This document shows, one piece after another, positions 35,189-44,147 of a DNA stretch of 64,000 nucleotides. Origin of the DNA: Ruminococcus sp. (GTDB lineage Bacteria > Bacillota > Clostridia > Oscillospirales > Ruminococcaceae); contig JAJQIB010000009.1 in assembly GCA_021199375.1 (NCBI GenBank), positions 1 to 64,000 of the forward strand. The letters run 5' to 3'. The position numbers and the translations under genes are program-made. Numbering within the stretch: the first letter of the stretch is position 1; every line of letters begins with the position of its first letter. The notes below the pieces were generated by a model. It ran no database searches and had not been told where the DNA came from. It worked only from the letters and a program-made list of their open reading frames with translations.

Positions 35189-36172
35189 CTAATCCATAAG
35201 AAAATTCTTCTTAAAATTATCTATGTCCTTTTCCTGTCGGTATACGCTAAGGGCAAAGTACCTTTTGCTGTTTTCGTAGCCCTCGGTGCGCACCCTCGGA
35301 TTAAACTCCCACAGCGCCCAGTCCTCGTACTCGTCAGGTTCGCTGAAATGGTCGATTATCCACAGTGAATAATCGTCAAAATACGGCTCGATATATTTTT
35401 CGTAGCACGCCGAATCGCACATTATAACGCATCTTCGTCCGTACTCCTCCTCAATTGCGTCCAAAAACTCGCTTAGGCTTTCTTTAACGTCCTCGGCGTT
35501 TTTCATGTGAAGATTATAAATGCCGTATTTTGTCACCTTGACCATCGGTCTTAATTTTCCACTTAGGTCGCCGCACTGCTCGATATAGTTTTCAGCCTGC
35601 TTTTCTCCGTCTGCGCTAAAGTCAAACTCGTGGTAAAAGCCTACAAGCAGATCTGTTTTTTTAACGCCCTTGCGGCTTGATTTAAGCTGCTCGTCAACTG
35701 TCGTGGTGCCCTTTGTCGCACGAATGTAGGTAAAGCTTATCGTCTGCTGCGACATAACCTCCCAGTCGATTTCGCCTAGCTCCTCATCAACCACCGCTCC
35801 TCTTACCGGGTAATCACGCTTTCTTGGCTCGTTAAACCAAATCTGTCCCCGATAATAATAAAAGGCAATGTTTAGCAAAATCACCACAACGCAAAAAATT
35901 GCAGTAAAAATCATGAGTCTGCGAAGTCTGTGCTTTTTTGGTTTTTTTGGCTCTTCAAAATCGTCAAGCACAGGCTCGTCATAATCGTAATCGTAATCGC
36001 TTGGGATGCTTGCATATACAGGCTCGCTTTTAATCTCGGGCTGTGGCTTTTGAGCGGGCTTAACCGCCCTTGCCCTTACCCTTCTTACGCGCCTGCCCTC
36101 AGGAGCATAGTACTCCTCATCTATTCTGCGTCTTGTTTCCTCGTTTAGCTTAAAGCTCTCTTTCCTGCTCAT
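35189..36172 (-). CDS. Membrane-anchored GH25-like protein with degenerate active site
   Basis: 327 aa. A basic, Pro-rich cytoplasmic N-terminus is followed by one TM helix (about residues 85-108: MIFTAIFCVVVILLNIAFYY) and a GH25 lysozyme-like extracellular domain (about 125-325). The family frame is clear: GAVVDEELGEIDW, then FTYIRATKG, then VGFYHEFDFS and QAENYI. The catalytic D-x-E strand, normally near LPPVLDIE, reads RPMVKVTKYG, so both acidic residues are missing. It is probably a peptidoglycan-binding or signalling pseudoenzyme. Its start overlaps the end of the Rrf2 gene by 23 bp. Confidence 0.8.
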   Translation of the reverse strand: MSRKESFKLNEETRRRIDEEYYAPEGRRVRRVRARAVKPAQKPQPEIKSEPVYASIPSDYDYDYDEPVLDDFEEPKKPKKHRLRRLMIFTAIFCVVVILLNIAFYYYRGQIWFNEPRKRDYPVRGAVVDEELGEIDWEVMSQQTISFTYIRATKGTTTVDEQLKSSRKGVKKTDLLVGFYHEFDFSADGEKQAENYIEQCGDLSGKLRPMVKVTKYGIYNLHMKNAEDVKESLSEFLDAIEEEYGRRCVIMCDSACYEKYIEPYFDDYSLWIIDHFSEPDEYEDWALWEFNPRVRTEGYENSKRYFALSVYRQEKDIDNFKKNFLMD

Positions 36173-36590
36173 TATTATTAAATTCCTCCGACTGCGCTGT
36201 TAGGTCGGCAAAGTTATAGCTATCGAGCTTATCTCTTACGGTATTGGTAATATCGCAAAAAGCTCTCTGATAGCAGCAAGCTCCGTCCGCACCTCTTGAG
36301 CATCCGTTTTCATCGGACAGACATCTCGAAAAATAGTATGTACCCTCAATCGCCTCAATGACCTGTCGCAATGTTATCTCGGATGGGTCACGGTTTATCA
36401 TGTAGCCGCCCTGTGTGCCCTTGTACGATTTTATAATATCGGCATTTACAAGCTTGCGCAAAATCTTAAGCGCAAATCTTAGCATTACGCATGAGCGCTC
36501 TGAAATGGTCTTTGCATCAACCCTTCCGCCGTCTGTGCAAAGCACCGATACTATTCTAACAGCGTAGTCCGCTTCTAGTGTGATATACAT
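36150..36590 (-). CDS. Rrf2-family transcriptional regulator
   Basis: 146 aa. A winged HTH (about residues 1-70, with ADYAVRIV and YKGTQGGYMINRDPSEITL) is followed by the Cys region CLSDENGC...CC, where IscR-like members bind an Fe-S cluster. Five Cys are present in this region. It could be IscR-, CymR- or NsrR-like; no isc or suf genes lie nearby to decide. It overlaps the GH25-like gene. Confidence 0.87.
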   Translation of the reverse strand: MYITLEADYAVRIVSVLCTDGGRVDAKTISERSCVMLRFALKILRKLVNADIIKSYKGTQGGYMINRDPSEITLRQVIEAIEGTYYFSRCLSDENGCSRGADGACCYQRAFCDITNTVRDKLDSYNFADLTAQSEEFNNNEQEREL

Positions 36591-36626
36591 CTTAAACTTA
36601 TCCTTTCAAGGAAATATCCTAAAGCC

Positions 36627-37724
36627 TTAGTCACGATAATCCTGAATCTTAGCACTGCGATTAGGATGGCGCAGCTTTCTTAGCGCCTTTGCCTCAATCT
36701 GGCGTATGCGCTCTCTTGTGACCTTAAACTGCTGTCCGACCTCCTCTAGGGTGCGTGCTCTTCCGTCAATCAGTCCGAAGCGCAGGCGAAGAACCATCTC
36801 CTCACGCTCGGTAAGGGTGCCTAAAACCTCGTCAATCTGCTGCTTTAATGCAAGCTGAGATGCAGCCTCCTGGGGGGCAAGAGCCTCCTCATCGGGAATG
36901 AAATCTCCCAGATGCGAATCCTCCTCCTCACCTATCGGCGTTTCGAGTGAAACGGGGTCCTGAGCTATACGCATAATCTCACGAACACGGTCTACCGGCA
37001 TATCGAGATAGTCGGAAATCTCCTCAGGCGAGGGGTCGTGACCGTTTTGGTGAAGAAGTGCGCTTGATGCCTTCTTTACCTTGGTGATGGTTTCAACCAT
37101 ATGAACAGGTATACGAATTGTTCTTGCCTGGTCGGCTATGGCTCTGGTTATAGCCTGACGAATCCACCATGTAGCATAGGTCGAAAACTTAAAGCCCTTG
37201 GTGTAGTCGTATTTTTCTACTGCCTTGATGAGTCCCATATTGCCCTCTTGGATGAGATCCAAAAAGCTCATGCCTCTTCCTACATATTTTTTGGCAATTG
37301 ATACAACAAGTCTGAGGTTTGCCTCGGCTAAGCGCTTGCGTGCCTTTGCAGCCTCCTCCTCGTTGCCGCTTCCCATCTTTTCGGCAAGCTGAATTTCCTC
37401 CTCAGGGGTGAGCAGAGGTACTCTGCCTATTTCCTTTAGGTAGATTTTTACAGGGTCATCAATTGCAACTCCGTCGGTGGACAGCCCAATATCGATTTCC
37501 TCGGGGGTGACTTCCTCCTCGGCGCTCATTATTGCTACATCGTCGTCCGCAAGGATATCGTCGATAATCTCAATATGAAACTTCTCGCAGCTTTCATAAA
37601 ACTGGTCGATCTGCTCGACATCATAATCGAGCTTTTCGAGCGCATCGTTGATTTCCTTGGTGGTAAGCTTGCCCTTGACCTTGCCCTGCTCGAGCAGACC
37701 ATCCATAACATTTTTCTTGTCCAT
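36627..37724 (-). CDS. rpoD: Primary sigma factor RpoD/SigA
   Basis: 365 aa. Region 1.1 is short. Region 2 has [20 protein letters not shown], region 3 follows [11 protein letters not shown], and region 4 ends [20 protein letters not shown]. Directs vegetative transcription; the many TTGACA/TATAAT-type promoters in this window fit it. It lies 46 bp downstream of dnaG in the typical clostridial dgt-dnaG-rpoD order. Confidence 0.97.
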   Translation of the reverse strand: MDKKNVMDGLLEQGKVKGKLTTKEINDALEKLDYDVEQIDQFYESCEKFHIEIIDDILADDDVAIMSAEEEVTPEEIDIGLSTDGVAIDDPVKIYLKEIGRVPLLTPEEEIQLAEKMGSGNEEEAAKARKRLAEANLRLVVSIAKKYVGRGMSFLDLIQEGNMGLIKAVEKYDYTKGFKFSTYATWWIRQAITRAIADQARTIRIPVHMVETITKVKKASSALLHQNGHDPSPEEISDYLDMPVDRVREIMRIAQDPVSLETPIGEEEDSHLGDFIPDEEALAPQEAASQLALKQQIDEVLGTLTEREEMVLRLRFGLIDGRARTLEEVGQQFKVTRERIRQIEAKALRKLRHPNRSAKIQDYRD

Positions 37725-37770
37725 AAAACTCGCACTCCTTTTTTACATTCCTTAATGCTTGTAAATTCCC

Positions 37771-39543
37771 TTATGATTTTTTTGCTCTTAGCCTTTGAGC
37801 AAAATCTAAAAACTCATCGTCTGACATATCGCCGGCGCTTAACTGATTTGAGGAGTAATCTAATAGCCTTTGGATGCTATCCTCAGCTACATTAAGATCT
37901 ACCCTGACGGCTCTGCCCTGCTCGACAATCTGCGTTATCTTTCCGATTTCATCGGGAGTAAAGCAGGCGTTCATTGCTGAAAGCCTATGCTCCTCATTGC
38001 GCTCAATCGCCTTTAGCATAAACTCGTAAACACGTCTGTTAAAATCCGTCACAAGCTTATCGGGTGAAAGCAGCTCTGAAGCGTGCTTAGCATAGTCGGG
38101 GTTATCATAAAGATAAGCTATAATCATCTCCTCAGCCTTCGACTCGCCGAAATGCCTCGATGCCTCGGTGTTTACGCTGTCTCGCCTATCGGCAAACCTT
38201 AGCATATCTAGGTTTTGCTTTCGGCGCTTAGCTCCCTTATTCTTGTTAAGAGCGTTTTGAAGCTCAGCCTCAAATGAGGCGTAAGAAATTCCAATCTCCT
38301 CTGCGATTTTTCTGCCGTAAAGCTCACGCTCGACTGATGATTCAAGCTTTGCTATAATTGCAACTGCTGCATCCTTAAACTCAAGCTTTCCCATATCGCT
38401 GTTCATGTCTATAGCGTCACGAGCCTTGCTAAGCTCGTAATTTACGGCTCCGTCAGCGTTGTTTAGCAGCACGTTAAAGGCGGCTGCTCCGAATTTTTTT
38501 ACGTACTCATCAGGGTCCTTAGCTCCCTGCATTTTTATAACTGAGGTTTCAAGTCCTGCGGCATTTAGGATATCTATCGCTCGCCTTGTAGCCCTTTGAC
38601 CTGCTTCATCTGAATCGTAGCAGATTACTACCTTTTTGGCGTAGTTTGAAATTATCTTAGCCTGCTGCTCGGTAAGTGCCGTGCCGCATGATGCAACGGC
38701 GTTTTCAAAGCCTGCTTGTGTAAGCGAAATTACATCGAGATTACCCTCGCACAAAAGAATACGTCCGTCCTTTACCGCAGCATTCTTCGCTATATTCATC
38801 GAAAAGAGAAAGCGGTTTTTGTTGTATACTGCTGTATCGGGGGTGTTTACGTACTTTCGCTTGTCATCTCCGAGTGTTCTTCCGCCGAAGCCTACTATAT
38901 TTCCCGTAAGGTCGATAAAGGGAAACATCGCTCGATTTACAAAGAAATCGAAGGTTTTTCTTGTGTCATTTTTTGAACGTGAGATTAAGCCCGCAGCCTC
39001 AAGCTCCTTTTCGCTGTAGCCCTTACCCAGCATATAGGTCTTTAGCGCGCTCCAGCTGTTTGGCGCAAAGCCTATTCCGTAGCGCTTGATGGTTTCAACG
39101 CTTAAACCACGTGTCTGCATGAGATAGCTAACGCAGCCTCTGCCCTCAGGAGTTGAGAGCTGCTTATAGAAAAAGTGTGCCGCATCACGGTTCATCTCAT
39201 ACATCCTCTTTTTTACATTCACCGTGTTGTTTATACCCGAATAATAGCTGTCAATCGGCATATCAATATTTGCTCGCTCTGCAAGCAGCTTAACCGCCTC
39301 GACATAGTCAAGGTTGTGGTATTTCATTATAAAGGTTATGACATCGCCGCCGGCGTTGCAGCCGAAGCAGTGAAAATATTCTTCATTTGGATGAATGTGG
39401 CATGACGGCGTTTTTTCGTTATGAAAAGGACAAAGACAAACGTAGTCACGTCCTGAGCGTTTTGTTGTCACGTATTCGCTCATTACCTCTTCAATCGGGT
39501 TTGCCGCCTTAAGCCTTTCTATAAAATCCACCGAAAACGCCAT
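37771..39543 (-). CDS. dnaG: DNA primase
   Basis: 590 aa. An N-terminal CHC2-type zinc ribbon (CPFHNEKTPSCHIHPNEEYF then HCFGCNAGG) is followed by a Toprim catalytic core with LCEGNLDVISL and CYDSDEAGQRA, and a C-terminal DnaB-interacting region. It makes primers for replication. The start at 39543 is chosen for GAGGTGAT just upstream; a 20-residue in-frame extension to 39603 overlaps dgt and lacks a ribosome site. Confidence 0.95.
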   Translation of the reverse strand: MAFSVDFIERLKAANPIEEVMSEYVTTKRSGRDYVCLCPFHNEKTPSCHIHPNEEYFHCFGCNAGGDVITFIMKYHNLDYVEAVKLLAERANIDMPIDSYYSGINNTVNVKKRMYEMNRDAAHFFYKQLSTPEGRGCVSYLMQTRGLSVETIKRYGIGFAPNSWSALKTYMLGKGYSEKELEAAGLISRSKNDTRKTFDFFVNRAMFPFIDLTGNIVGFGGRTLGDDKRKYVNTPDTAVYNKNRFLFSMNIAKNAAVKDGRILLCEGNLDVISLTQAGFENAVASCGTALTEQQAKIISNYAKKVVICYDSDEAGQRATRRAIDILNAAGLETSVIKMQGAKDPDEYVKKFGAAAFNVLLNNADGAVNYELSKARDAIDMNSDMGKLEFKDAAVAIIAKLESSVERELYGRKIAEEIGISYASFEAELQNALNKNKGAKRRKQNLDMLRFADRRDSVNTEASRHFGESKAEEMIIAYLYDNPDYAKHASELLSPDKLVTDFNRRVYEFMLKAIERNEEHRLSAMNACFTPDEIGKITQIVEQGRAVRVDLNVAEDSIQRLLDYSSNQLSAGDMSDDEFLDFAQRLRAKKS

Positions 39544-39547
39544 GATA

Positions 39548-40543
39548 TCACCTCGTTTTCCATGATGCGGGAACATAGATTTCGATAAACCTATCAACCG
39601 CATATTTATCAGACATTCCGGCTATATAGTCGCAAACTGCCATCTCTTTTCCGTCACGCTCAGCAAGACCTTGGTAAAGCGGAGGAAGCTTTGAGATGTT
39701 TCGGTAGTAGTACTCGTAAAGTCCATCAAGCATTGAGTAGGTTTTCTTTTCCTCCGCCTTGCACTGTGGATTGCGATAGACATTATCAAACATAAACGTT
39801 TGAAGCGCACGATACGCTCGGTCTATGTTTGGAGAAAGCTCCATTCGATATACTCCGTTTGATACAAGATCTCCTACAAGCGTTGTGATACGCTCGGATT
39901 TTGAATGTCCCAAAACGTCGGTGATCTCGCTTGGAAGGTCGCTTTCGTGGAGAATATCAGCTCTTACCGCATCATCTATATCGTGATTAAGATAGGCTAT
40001 GACATCGGCATACCTTACTACATTGCCCTCCTTTGTTTCGGCAATTCGGTTGGTGTGCTTTAAAATACCGTCACGCACCTCATATGTAAGATTAAGTCCT
40101 CTGCCGTCATTTTCGATAAATCGAACAACTCGAACTCCCTGCTCATAGTGCTTAAAGCCGTTAGGATTTAGCCTATTTAGCGCACGCTCGCCAGCATGTC
40201 CGAACGGAGTGTGTCCTAGGTCGTGTCCCATCGAAATCGCTTCGGTAAGATCTTCATTTAAGCGCATCGCTCTTGAAATTGTTCGGGCTATTTGACCTAC
40301 CTCAAGGGTATGGGTAAGACGTGTTCGGTAGTGGTCGCCTGCAGGACTTAAAAAAACCTGGGTTTTGGTTTTTAGCCTTCTGAAGGAGTTGCAGTGTATT
40401 ATCTTATCACGGTCACGCTGAAATTCTGTTCTTAGGTCGCACAGCTGACTTGGTCGTTCTCTTCCACGTGTTCTTGTCGAAAGACAAGCGGCATCGCAAA
40501 GAAACTGAGCCTCAAATCTCTCATATTCCTCTCTGGGCATCAT
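39548..40543 (-). CDS. dgt: dGTP triphosphohydrolase-like HD protein
   Basis: 331 aa. HD-domain metal ligands are seen in RLTHTLEV and GHDLGHTPFGH. The N-terminal RDRDKIIHCNSFRRLKTKTQ motif is typical of dGTPase-like enzymes, which cleave dNTPs to nucleosides and triphosphate. It sits 4 bp before dnaG, matching the common Gram-positive order. GGGAGGTG lies before the start; ATG at 40543 or 40540 are both possible. A minus-strand -10 TATAAT lies in the upstream gap. Confidence 0.92.
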   Translation of the reverse strand: MMPREEYERFEAQFLCDAACLSTRTRGRERPSQLCDLRTEFQRDRDKIIHCNSFRRLKTKTQVFLSPAGDHYRTRLTHTLEVGQIARTISRAMRLNEDLTEAISMGHDLGHTPFGHAGERALNRLNPNGFKHYEQGVRVVRFIENDGRGLNLTYEVRDGILKHTNRIAETKEGNVVRYADVIAYLNHDIDDAVRADILHESDLPSEITDVLGHSKSERITTLVGDLVSNGVYRMELSPNIDRAYRALQTFMFDNVYRNPQCKAEEKKTYSMLDGLYEYYYRNISKLPPLYQGLAERDGKEMAVCDYIAGMSDKYAVDRFIEIYVPASWKTR

Positions 40544-40685
40544 AATAAATACACCTCCCTAAATGTACACGCTAAAATGTCCCTCTATATTATTATACGA
40601 AAAAAGACAGAAAAATCCCTTTTATTTTTGCTGTTAATTTTTTGTTAATTTATTCACGATTATTTGTAAACACCAAGCTAGCTTA

Positions 40686-41318
40686 TTAGGCAAAGTCCTC
40701 AAATAGATTTTGCGTTTCCTTTATTTCAATTTTTCCGTTTGATAAATCTACAAGCTGTGCTTTAAAATCTGGTGTGACAGCACTTTTTACTATGACACTT
40801 ACTTTTACTGTGTCTGAAAAATCCTCTTTAATAGTCTTTGCACCAAAGCTTGGCAGAGTCTGGGATAGCCTGCCGTAAAAGCTGTAATCGCAAGCTATAT
40901 CAAGCCTTGAGCAGTGACACATCACCTTAATCTGAGCCGCATCGATTGCAAGCCTACAGGCTGAGGAGTAGGCTCTTGCTAGTCCTCCCGTTCCCAAAAG
41001 CACACCGCCGAAATATCTTGTCACCACGCAGCAGACATCGGTAAGTCCTGCTTTTTTGAGCGTTTCAAGCACAGGCACTCCGCCCGTGCCCTGGGGCTCG
41101 CCGTCATCGCTGTAGCGGCAGGTGCTTCCCTCACGCAGAATGTAGGCGTACACATTATGCCGTGCCTTGCGATTTTGCGCCTTGACCGAGGCTATAAAGG
41201 CTATAGCCTGATCCTCATCATCGACAGGGGATATTGACGCTATAAATCGTGATTTCTTCTCCTCAAGCTCGTCTGTGCTTAAGGCGGCTACGGTTTTGTA
41301 GTCGGATGCATCGGACAT
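40686..41318 (-). CDS. YigZ/IMPACT family protein
   Basis: 210 aa. The UPF0029 core has KARHNVYAYIL, YSDDGEPQGTGG and TRYFGGVLLGTGGL, with a second ferredoxin-like C-terminal domain. The biochemical role is not settled; relatives of eukaryotic IMPACT modulate translation control. Probably transcribed with or near rpmE, but a terminator separates them. Confidence 0.9.
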   Translation of the reverse strand: MSDASDYKTVAALSTDELEEKKSRFIASISPVDDEDQAIAFIASVKAQNRKARHNVYAYILREGSTCRYSDDGEPQGTGGVPVLETLKKAGLTDVCCVVTRYFGGVLLGTGGLARAYSSACRLAIDAAQIKVMCHCSRLDIACDYSFYGRLSQTLPSFGAKTIKEDFSDTVKVSVIVKSAVTPDFKAQLVDLSNGKIEIKETQNLFEDFA

Positions 41319-41381
41319 ATTATAATACCCTCCTTCGGTGAAAAATCGACAAAAATCGTATGAATTTGCTATGAAAAAAGA

Positions 41382-41398
41382 GCGGCAATGCCTGCCGC
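41382..41398 (-). terminator. rpmE terminator
   Basis: Minus-strand GCGGCA-GGCAT-TGCCGC hairpin followed by CTCTTTTTT. Confidence 0.8.
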
Positions 41399-41417
41399 CC
41401 TATTGCTTTTCGTCAAG

Positions 41418-41618
41418 TTAGTCGAGGTTAAATCTCTTCTTGAATCTGTCAACACGTCCGCCGGTATCAACAAGCTTCTGCTTTCCGGTGAAGAACGGGT
41501 GACACTTTGAGCAGATTTCCACCTTGATGTCCTTCTTTGTGGAACGTGTATGAATTACGTTTCCGCAAGCACAGGTAATAGTGGTTTCCTCATACTTAGG
41601 ATGAATTCCTTCTTTCAT
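41418..41618 (-). CDS. rpmE: 50S ribosomal protein L31
   Basis: 66 aa, starting [11 protein letters not shown]. The zinc-binding C+ form is recognised by CACGN and [20 protein letters not shown] lies about 10 bases before the ATG at 41618; an upstream in-frame ATG overlaps that ribosome site and is rejected. Confidence 0.97.
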   Translation of the reverse strand: MKEGIHPKYEETTITCACGNVIHTRSTKKDIKVEICSKCHPFFTGKQKLVDTGGRVDRFKKRFNLD

Positions 41619-41639
41619 TTTAAAGCATCCTCCTTCCAA

Positions 41640-41738
41640 AACAAACTTATGAACTCATAGAAGCCCATCAAGCTACGTTTTGACAGTAGTTCTATGTAGT
41701 GATCATTATTAAGAATCGAACCACATAAGTCCGACTAA
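41640..41738 (-). promoter_or_regulatory. Structured rpmE leader (candidate L31 autoregulatory element)
   Basis: The leader can form nested helices: ACTTATG near its 5' end pairs with CATAAGT just before the ribosome site. Inside, ATAGAA pairs with TTCTAT, and CTAC with GTAG. L31 genes in Firmicutes are known to carry conserved leader RNAs. That this is one of them is an inference. Confidence 0.4.
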
Positions 41739-41741
41739 ATA

Positions 41742-41770
41742 ATTATAGCATCAGCTGGCGGATTTGTCAA
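41742..41770 (-). promoter_or_regulatory. rpmE promoter
   Basis: Minus strand: TTGACA (41765-41770), 17 bases, TATAAT (41742-41747), a full consensus promoter. Confidence 0.85.
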
Positions 41771-41803
41771 GCTCGCTTTTCATTTTTTACAGAAAATTAA
41801 CAA

Positions 41804-43111
41804 CTACATCATGTCGCTTATGACGTACGGCAGCTCAACCACAAAGCAAACTCCGCCATCGTACAGGTTTTCGACATAGATTTTTCCGCCGCAAAGGTCT
41901 ACAATTCGCTTGACAAGTGCAAGTCCAAGTCCGTTGCCCTCGGTTTTTCTTGAACGATCTCCCTGATAGAATTTATCAAAAATCTTCTCCTCAATTTCCG
42001 GAGAGATAGACGGACCGTTGTCGGAAACTCTGACCGTTATGTTTTTTTCGGTGCAGAAAAGGCGCACTCCGATTTTTCCGCCCTCAGGGGTAAATTTGAT
42101 GGCGTTATTTATTATATTTTGCCAAATTTGTCCCATAAGCTCTTCGTTGCCGAAATAGTAAACATCGTCAAGATTTAAATCTAAATCGATGTTCTTTTTT
42201 GTCCAGGCGGGCTCAAGCACAAGCAGGATTTTGCGTATCTGCTCATCAATAGAAAAGCGCTTTTTGTCGGAGATGGTGTTTTGGTTTTCGAGCTTTGAAA
42301 GTCTTAGAATATCGCTTGTGAGCTTTGAGAGGCGCTCGGTTTCATTTATGATAATCTGAGTATAATCACGGCGCTCCTCCTCAGAGATGGTGTCGTCCTG
42401 AAGGAGCTTGGCGAAGCCCTGAATTGACGCCAGCGGCGTCTTAAACTCATGCGATACATTGCTTATAAAGTCTACCCTTAGCGTTTCGATTCCCGACAGC
42501 TCCTGAGCCATCTTATTAAAGCTTGAAACCAGCTTGCCCAGCTCCTTATCTCTGGGCTCCTTAACACGCACTCTAAAATCACCACGTGCTACAAAGCTTG
42601 TGGCGTTTGACAGGCTTCTTACGGGCTTTAGTATTCCTCGGCTGACGGGGATTATTAAAATCGAGCCTAAAATCATACACACAATCATCGTTATGATTAT
42701 TATGAAAAACGCTACCATGTATAGGTTTTCACGATAATCGTTGCTAACCCTTATGTAATCGCCGTTTATTATCGAGTAGCCTACAACAGAGGGGAGAATC
42801 TTATCCTTTTCTATATAGCAGCTGTTTTCTGCGGCATCAATTTTTACACGGTAGTATTCGCCGCTTTTGGGCTGCAAAACAGTCGCTACGTTCTGATCTG
42901 AAACACATATAGAAATAATCTCCTCAGTGGAGTAGAGATCCTGGGATTCAAGCTGCTTCATTGAGCTAACGGTTGAAACTATTTGATTTTCTGCGCTCTG
43001 GGTCATTGACGGCCACAGCGCCACAAGCAGAATGGTGATAGAGATAATTGAGGAGATGAACATTACAACAAAGAATGTTATCGCAAATTTAAATTGCAGT
43101 GATATCTTCAT
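41804..43111 (-). CDS. Sensor histidine kinase
   Basis: 435 aa. TM1 lies at about residues 8-32, a short extracellular sensor at about 35-125, TM2 at about 130-155, and HAMP at about 155-210. HisKA has the phospho-acceptor His in SHEFKTPLASIQGF. The HATPase domain has NNAIKFTPEG, DNGPSI and GNGLGLALV. Its partner is the response regulator 12 bp upstream in the operon. The stimulus is unknown. Confidence 0.94.
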   Translation of the reverse strand: MKISLQFKFAITFFVVMFISSIISITILLVALWPSMTQSAENQIVSTVSSMKQLESQDLYSTEEIISICVSDQNVATVLQPKSGEYYRVKIDAAENSCYIEKDKILPSVVGYSIINGDYIRVSNDYRENLYMVAFFIIIITMIVCMILGSILIIPVSRGILKPVRSLSNATSFVARGDFRVRVKEPRDKELGKLVSSFNKMAQELSGIETLRVDFISNVSHEFKTPLASIQGFAKLLQDDTISEEERRDYTQIIINETERLSKLTSDILRLSKLENQNTISDKKRFSIDEQIRKILLVLEPAWTKKNIDLDLNLDDVYYFGNEELMGQIWQNIINNAIKFTPEGGKIGVRLFCTEKNITVRVSDNGPSISPEIEEKIFDKFYQGDRSRKTEGNGLGLALVKRIVDLCGGKIYVENLYDGGVCFVVELPYVISDMM

Positions 43112-43123
43112 AACGCTACCTCT

Positions 43124-43801
43124 TTAAACCTTTTTTACAGCCTTATAGCCTAATCCTCGAACAGTCACGATGTCGAAGGCGTCATTTGGTATATAGCGCT
43201 CTCTTAGTCTTTTTATGTGAACGTCAACCGTTCGTTCATCTACCTCAGACTCAAGTCCCCACAGCTCATCAAGAAGCTGACGGCGTGTGAAAATCTGGTT
43301 CGGATAGCTCAAAAGCTTAAATAGCAGCATAAACTCCTTATTCGGTATAGTTTCGCCCTGAGTATCGCCAAACGACACGGTTAAGGCGTCATAGTTTAGC
43401 GTGCAATCGCCAACGGTAAGCACTCTGTCAACTGCGAGCTTGGCTCGTCTTAAAAGCGCGCCTACTCTGAGTATCATCTCATCAATGTTTATAGGCTTTA
43501 CCATGTAGTCGTCAATGCCTATCATAAATCCACGCTGCTTGTCGGCAAAGCTTTCCTTAGCGGTAACCATCAGCACAGGCATATCGTAGCCTGCCGCTCG
43601 AATTTTTTCGACAAGCTCATAGCCATCCATGTTCGGCATCATTATATCTGAGATGATAAGGTCAATTGAAACCTTGTCCATCTCATCAAGCGCCTCATAT
43701 CCATCGGATGCGGGTCGGGGCATGTAGCCATTTCTTTTTAAGGATGCGCACATAAGCTTGCGTAGATTGTTGTCGTCCTCAACGACTAAAATTGAAAACA
43801 T
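43124..43801 (-). CDS. OmpR/PhoB-family response regulator
   Basis: 225 aa. The receiver domain (about residues 1-118) has acidic residues VVEDDN, the phospho-acceptor Asp in LIISDIMMPN, and Lys in VKPI. A winged-helix output domain follows (about 128-225, RRQLLDELWG...RTVDVHIKRLRERY). It is first in the operon with the kinase. TTAACA words occur in the upstream gap and could be binding sites. Confidence 0.95.
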   Translation of the reverse strand: MFSILVVEDDNNLRKLMCASLKRNGYMPRPASDGYEALDEMDKVSIDLIISDIMMPNMDGYELVEKIRAAGYDMPVLMVTAKESFADKQRGFMIGIDDYMVKPINIDEMILRVGALLRRAKLAVDRVLTVGDCTLNYDALTVSFGDTQGETIPNKEFMLLFKLLSYPNQIFTRRQLLDELWGLESEVDERTVDVHIKRLRERYIPNDAFDIVTVRGLGYKAVKKV

Positions 43802-43910
43802 AACTGCTCCTTCCTCACAATTGTTAACTAAAAGAAAACTTTTTGTAACAAATAAAAATTTTCGAAAAATGTCCTATAGTTCATATTCGGTTCACACAGG
43901 AATGTTAAGA

Positions 43911-44141
43911 TATAATCAGCAAAGAGGAAAAGGACTGTCGGTTAGGGTTAGAGTTCAGAATCTGAAATCTTCCCCCTCTCATTGGCTTTGATTTTGTTTT
44001 TGGTCAAAGCTAAGATTACTTTCTGAACTTTAACCCGAATCGACAAGAAAAGACTTTTCCTATCCCTTTCATAAATTCTATAGAAAATTAATGCTCATTA
44101 CTTTAACGCCGATAAATTATAGTAGTGGGCGTTAATTTTTT
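43911..44141 (+). ncRNA. Candidate free-standing structured RNA (6S-like or MITE-derived)
   Basis: A -10 TATAAT (43911-43916, weak -35) is followed by a long nearly perfect helix. AGGAAAAG pairs with CTTTTCCT (44054-44061). The 25-nt arm 43936-43960 pairs with 44021-44045 at all but about four positions. Inside lie AATCTT/AAGATT, a pyrimidine-rich bubble and a GCTTTGA/TCAAAGC hairpin. A separate terminator (TTAACGCC 44103-44110, GGCGTTAA 44128-44135, seven T's) closes the unit. There is no open reading frame of note. The closing stem, bubble and apical stem recall 6S RNA, but a transposon-derived inverted-repeat element is an alternative. Confidence 0.5.
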
Positions 44142-44147
44142 TGTCTG

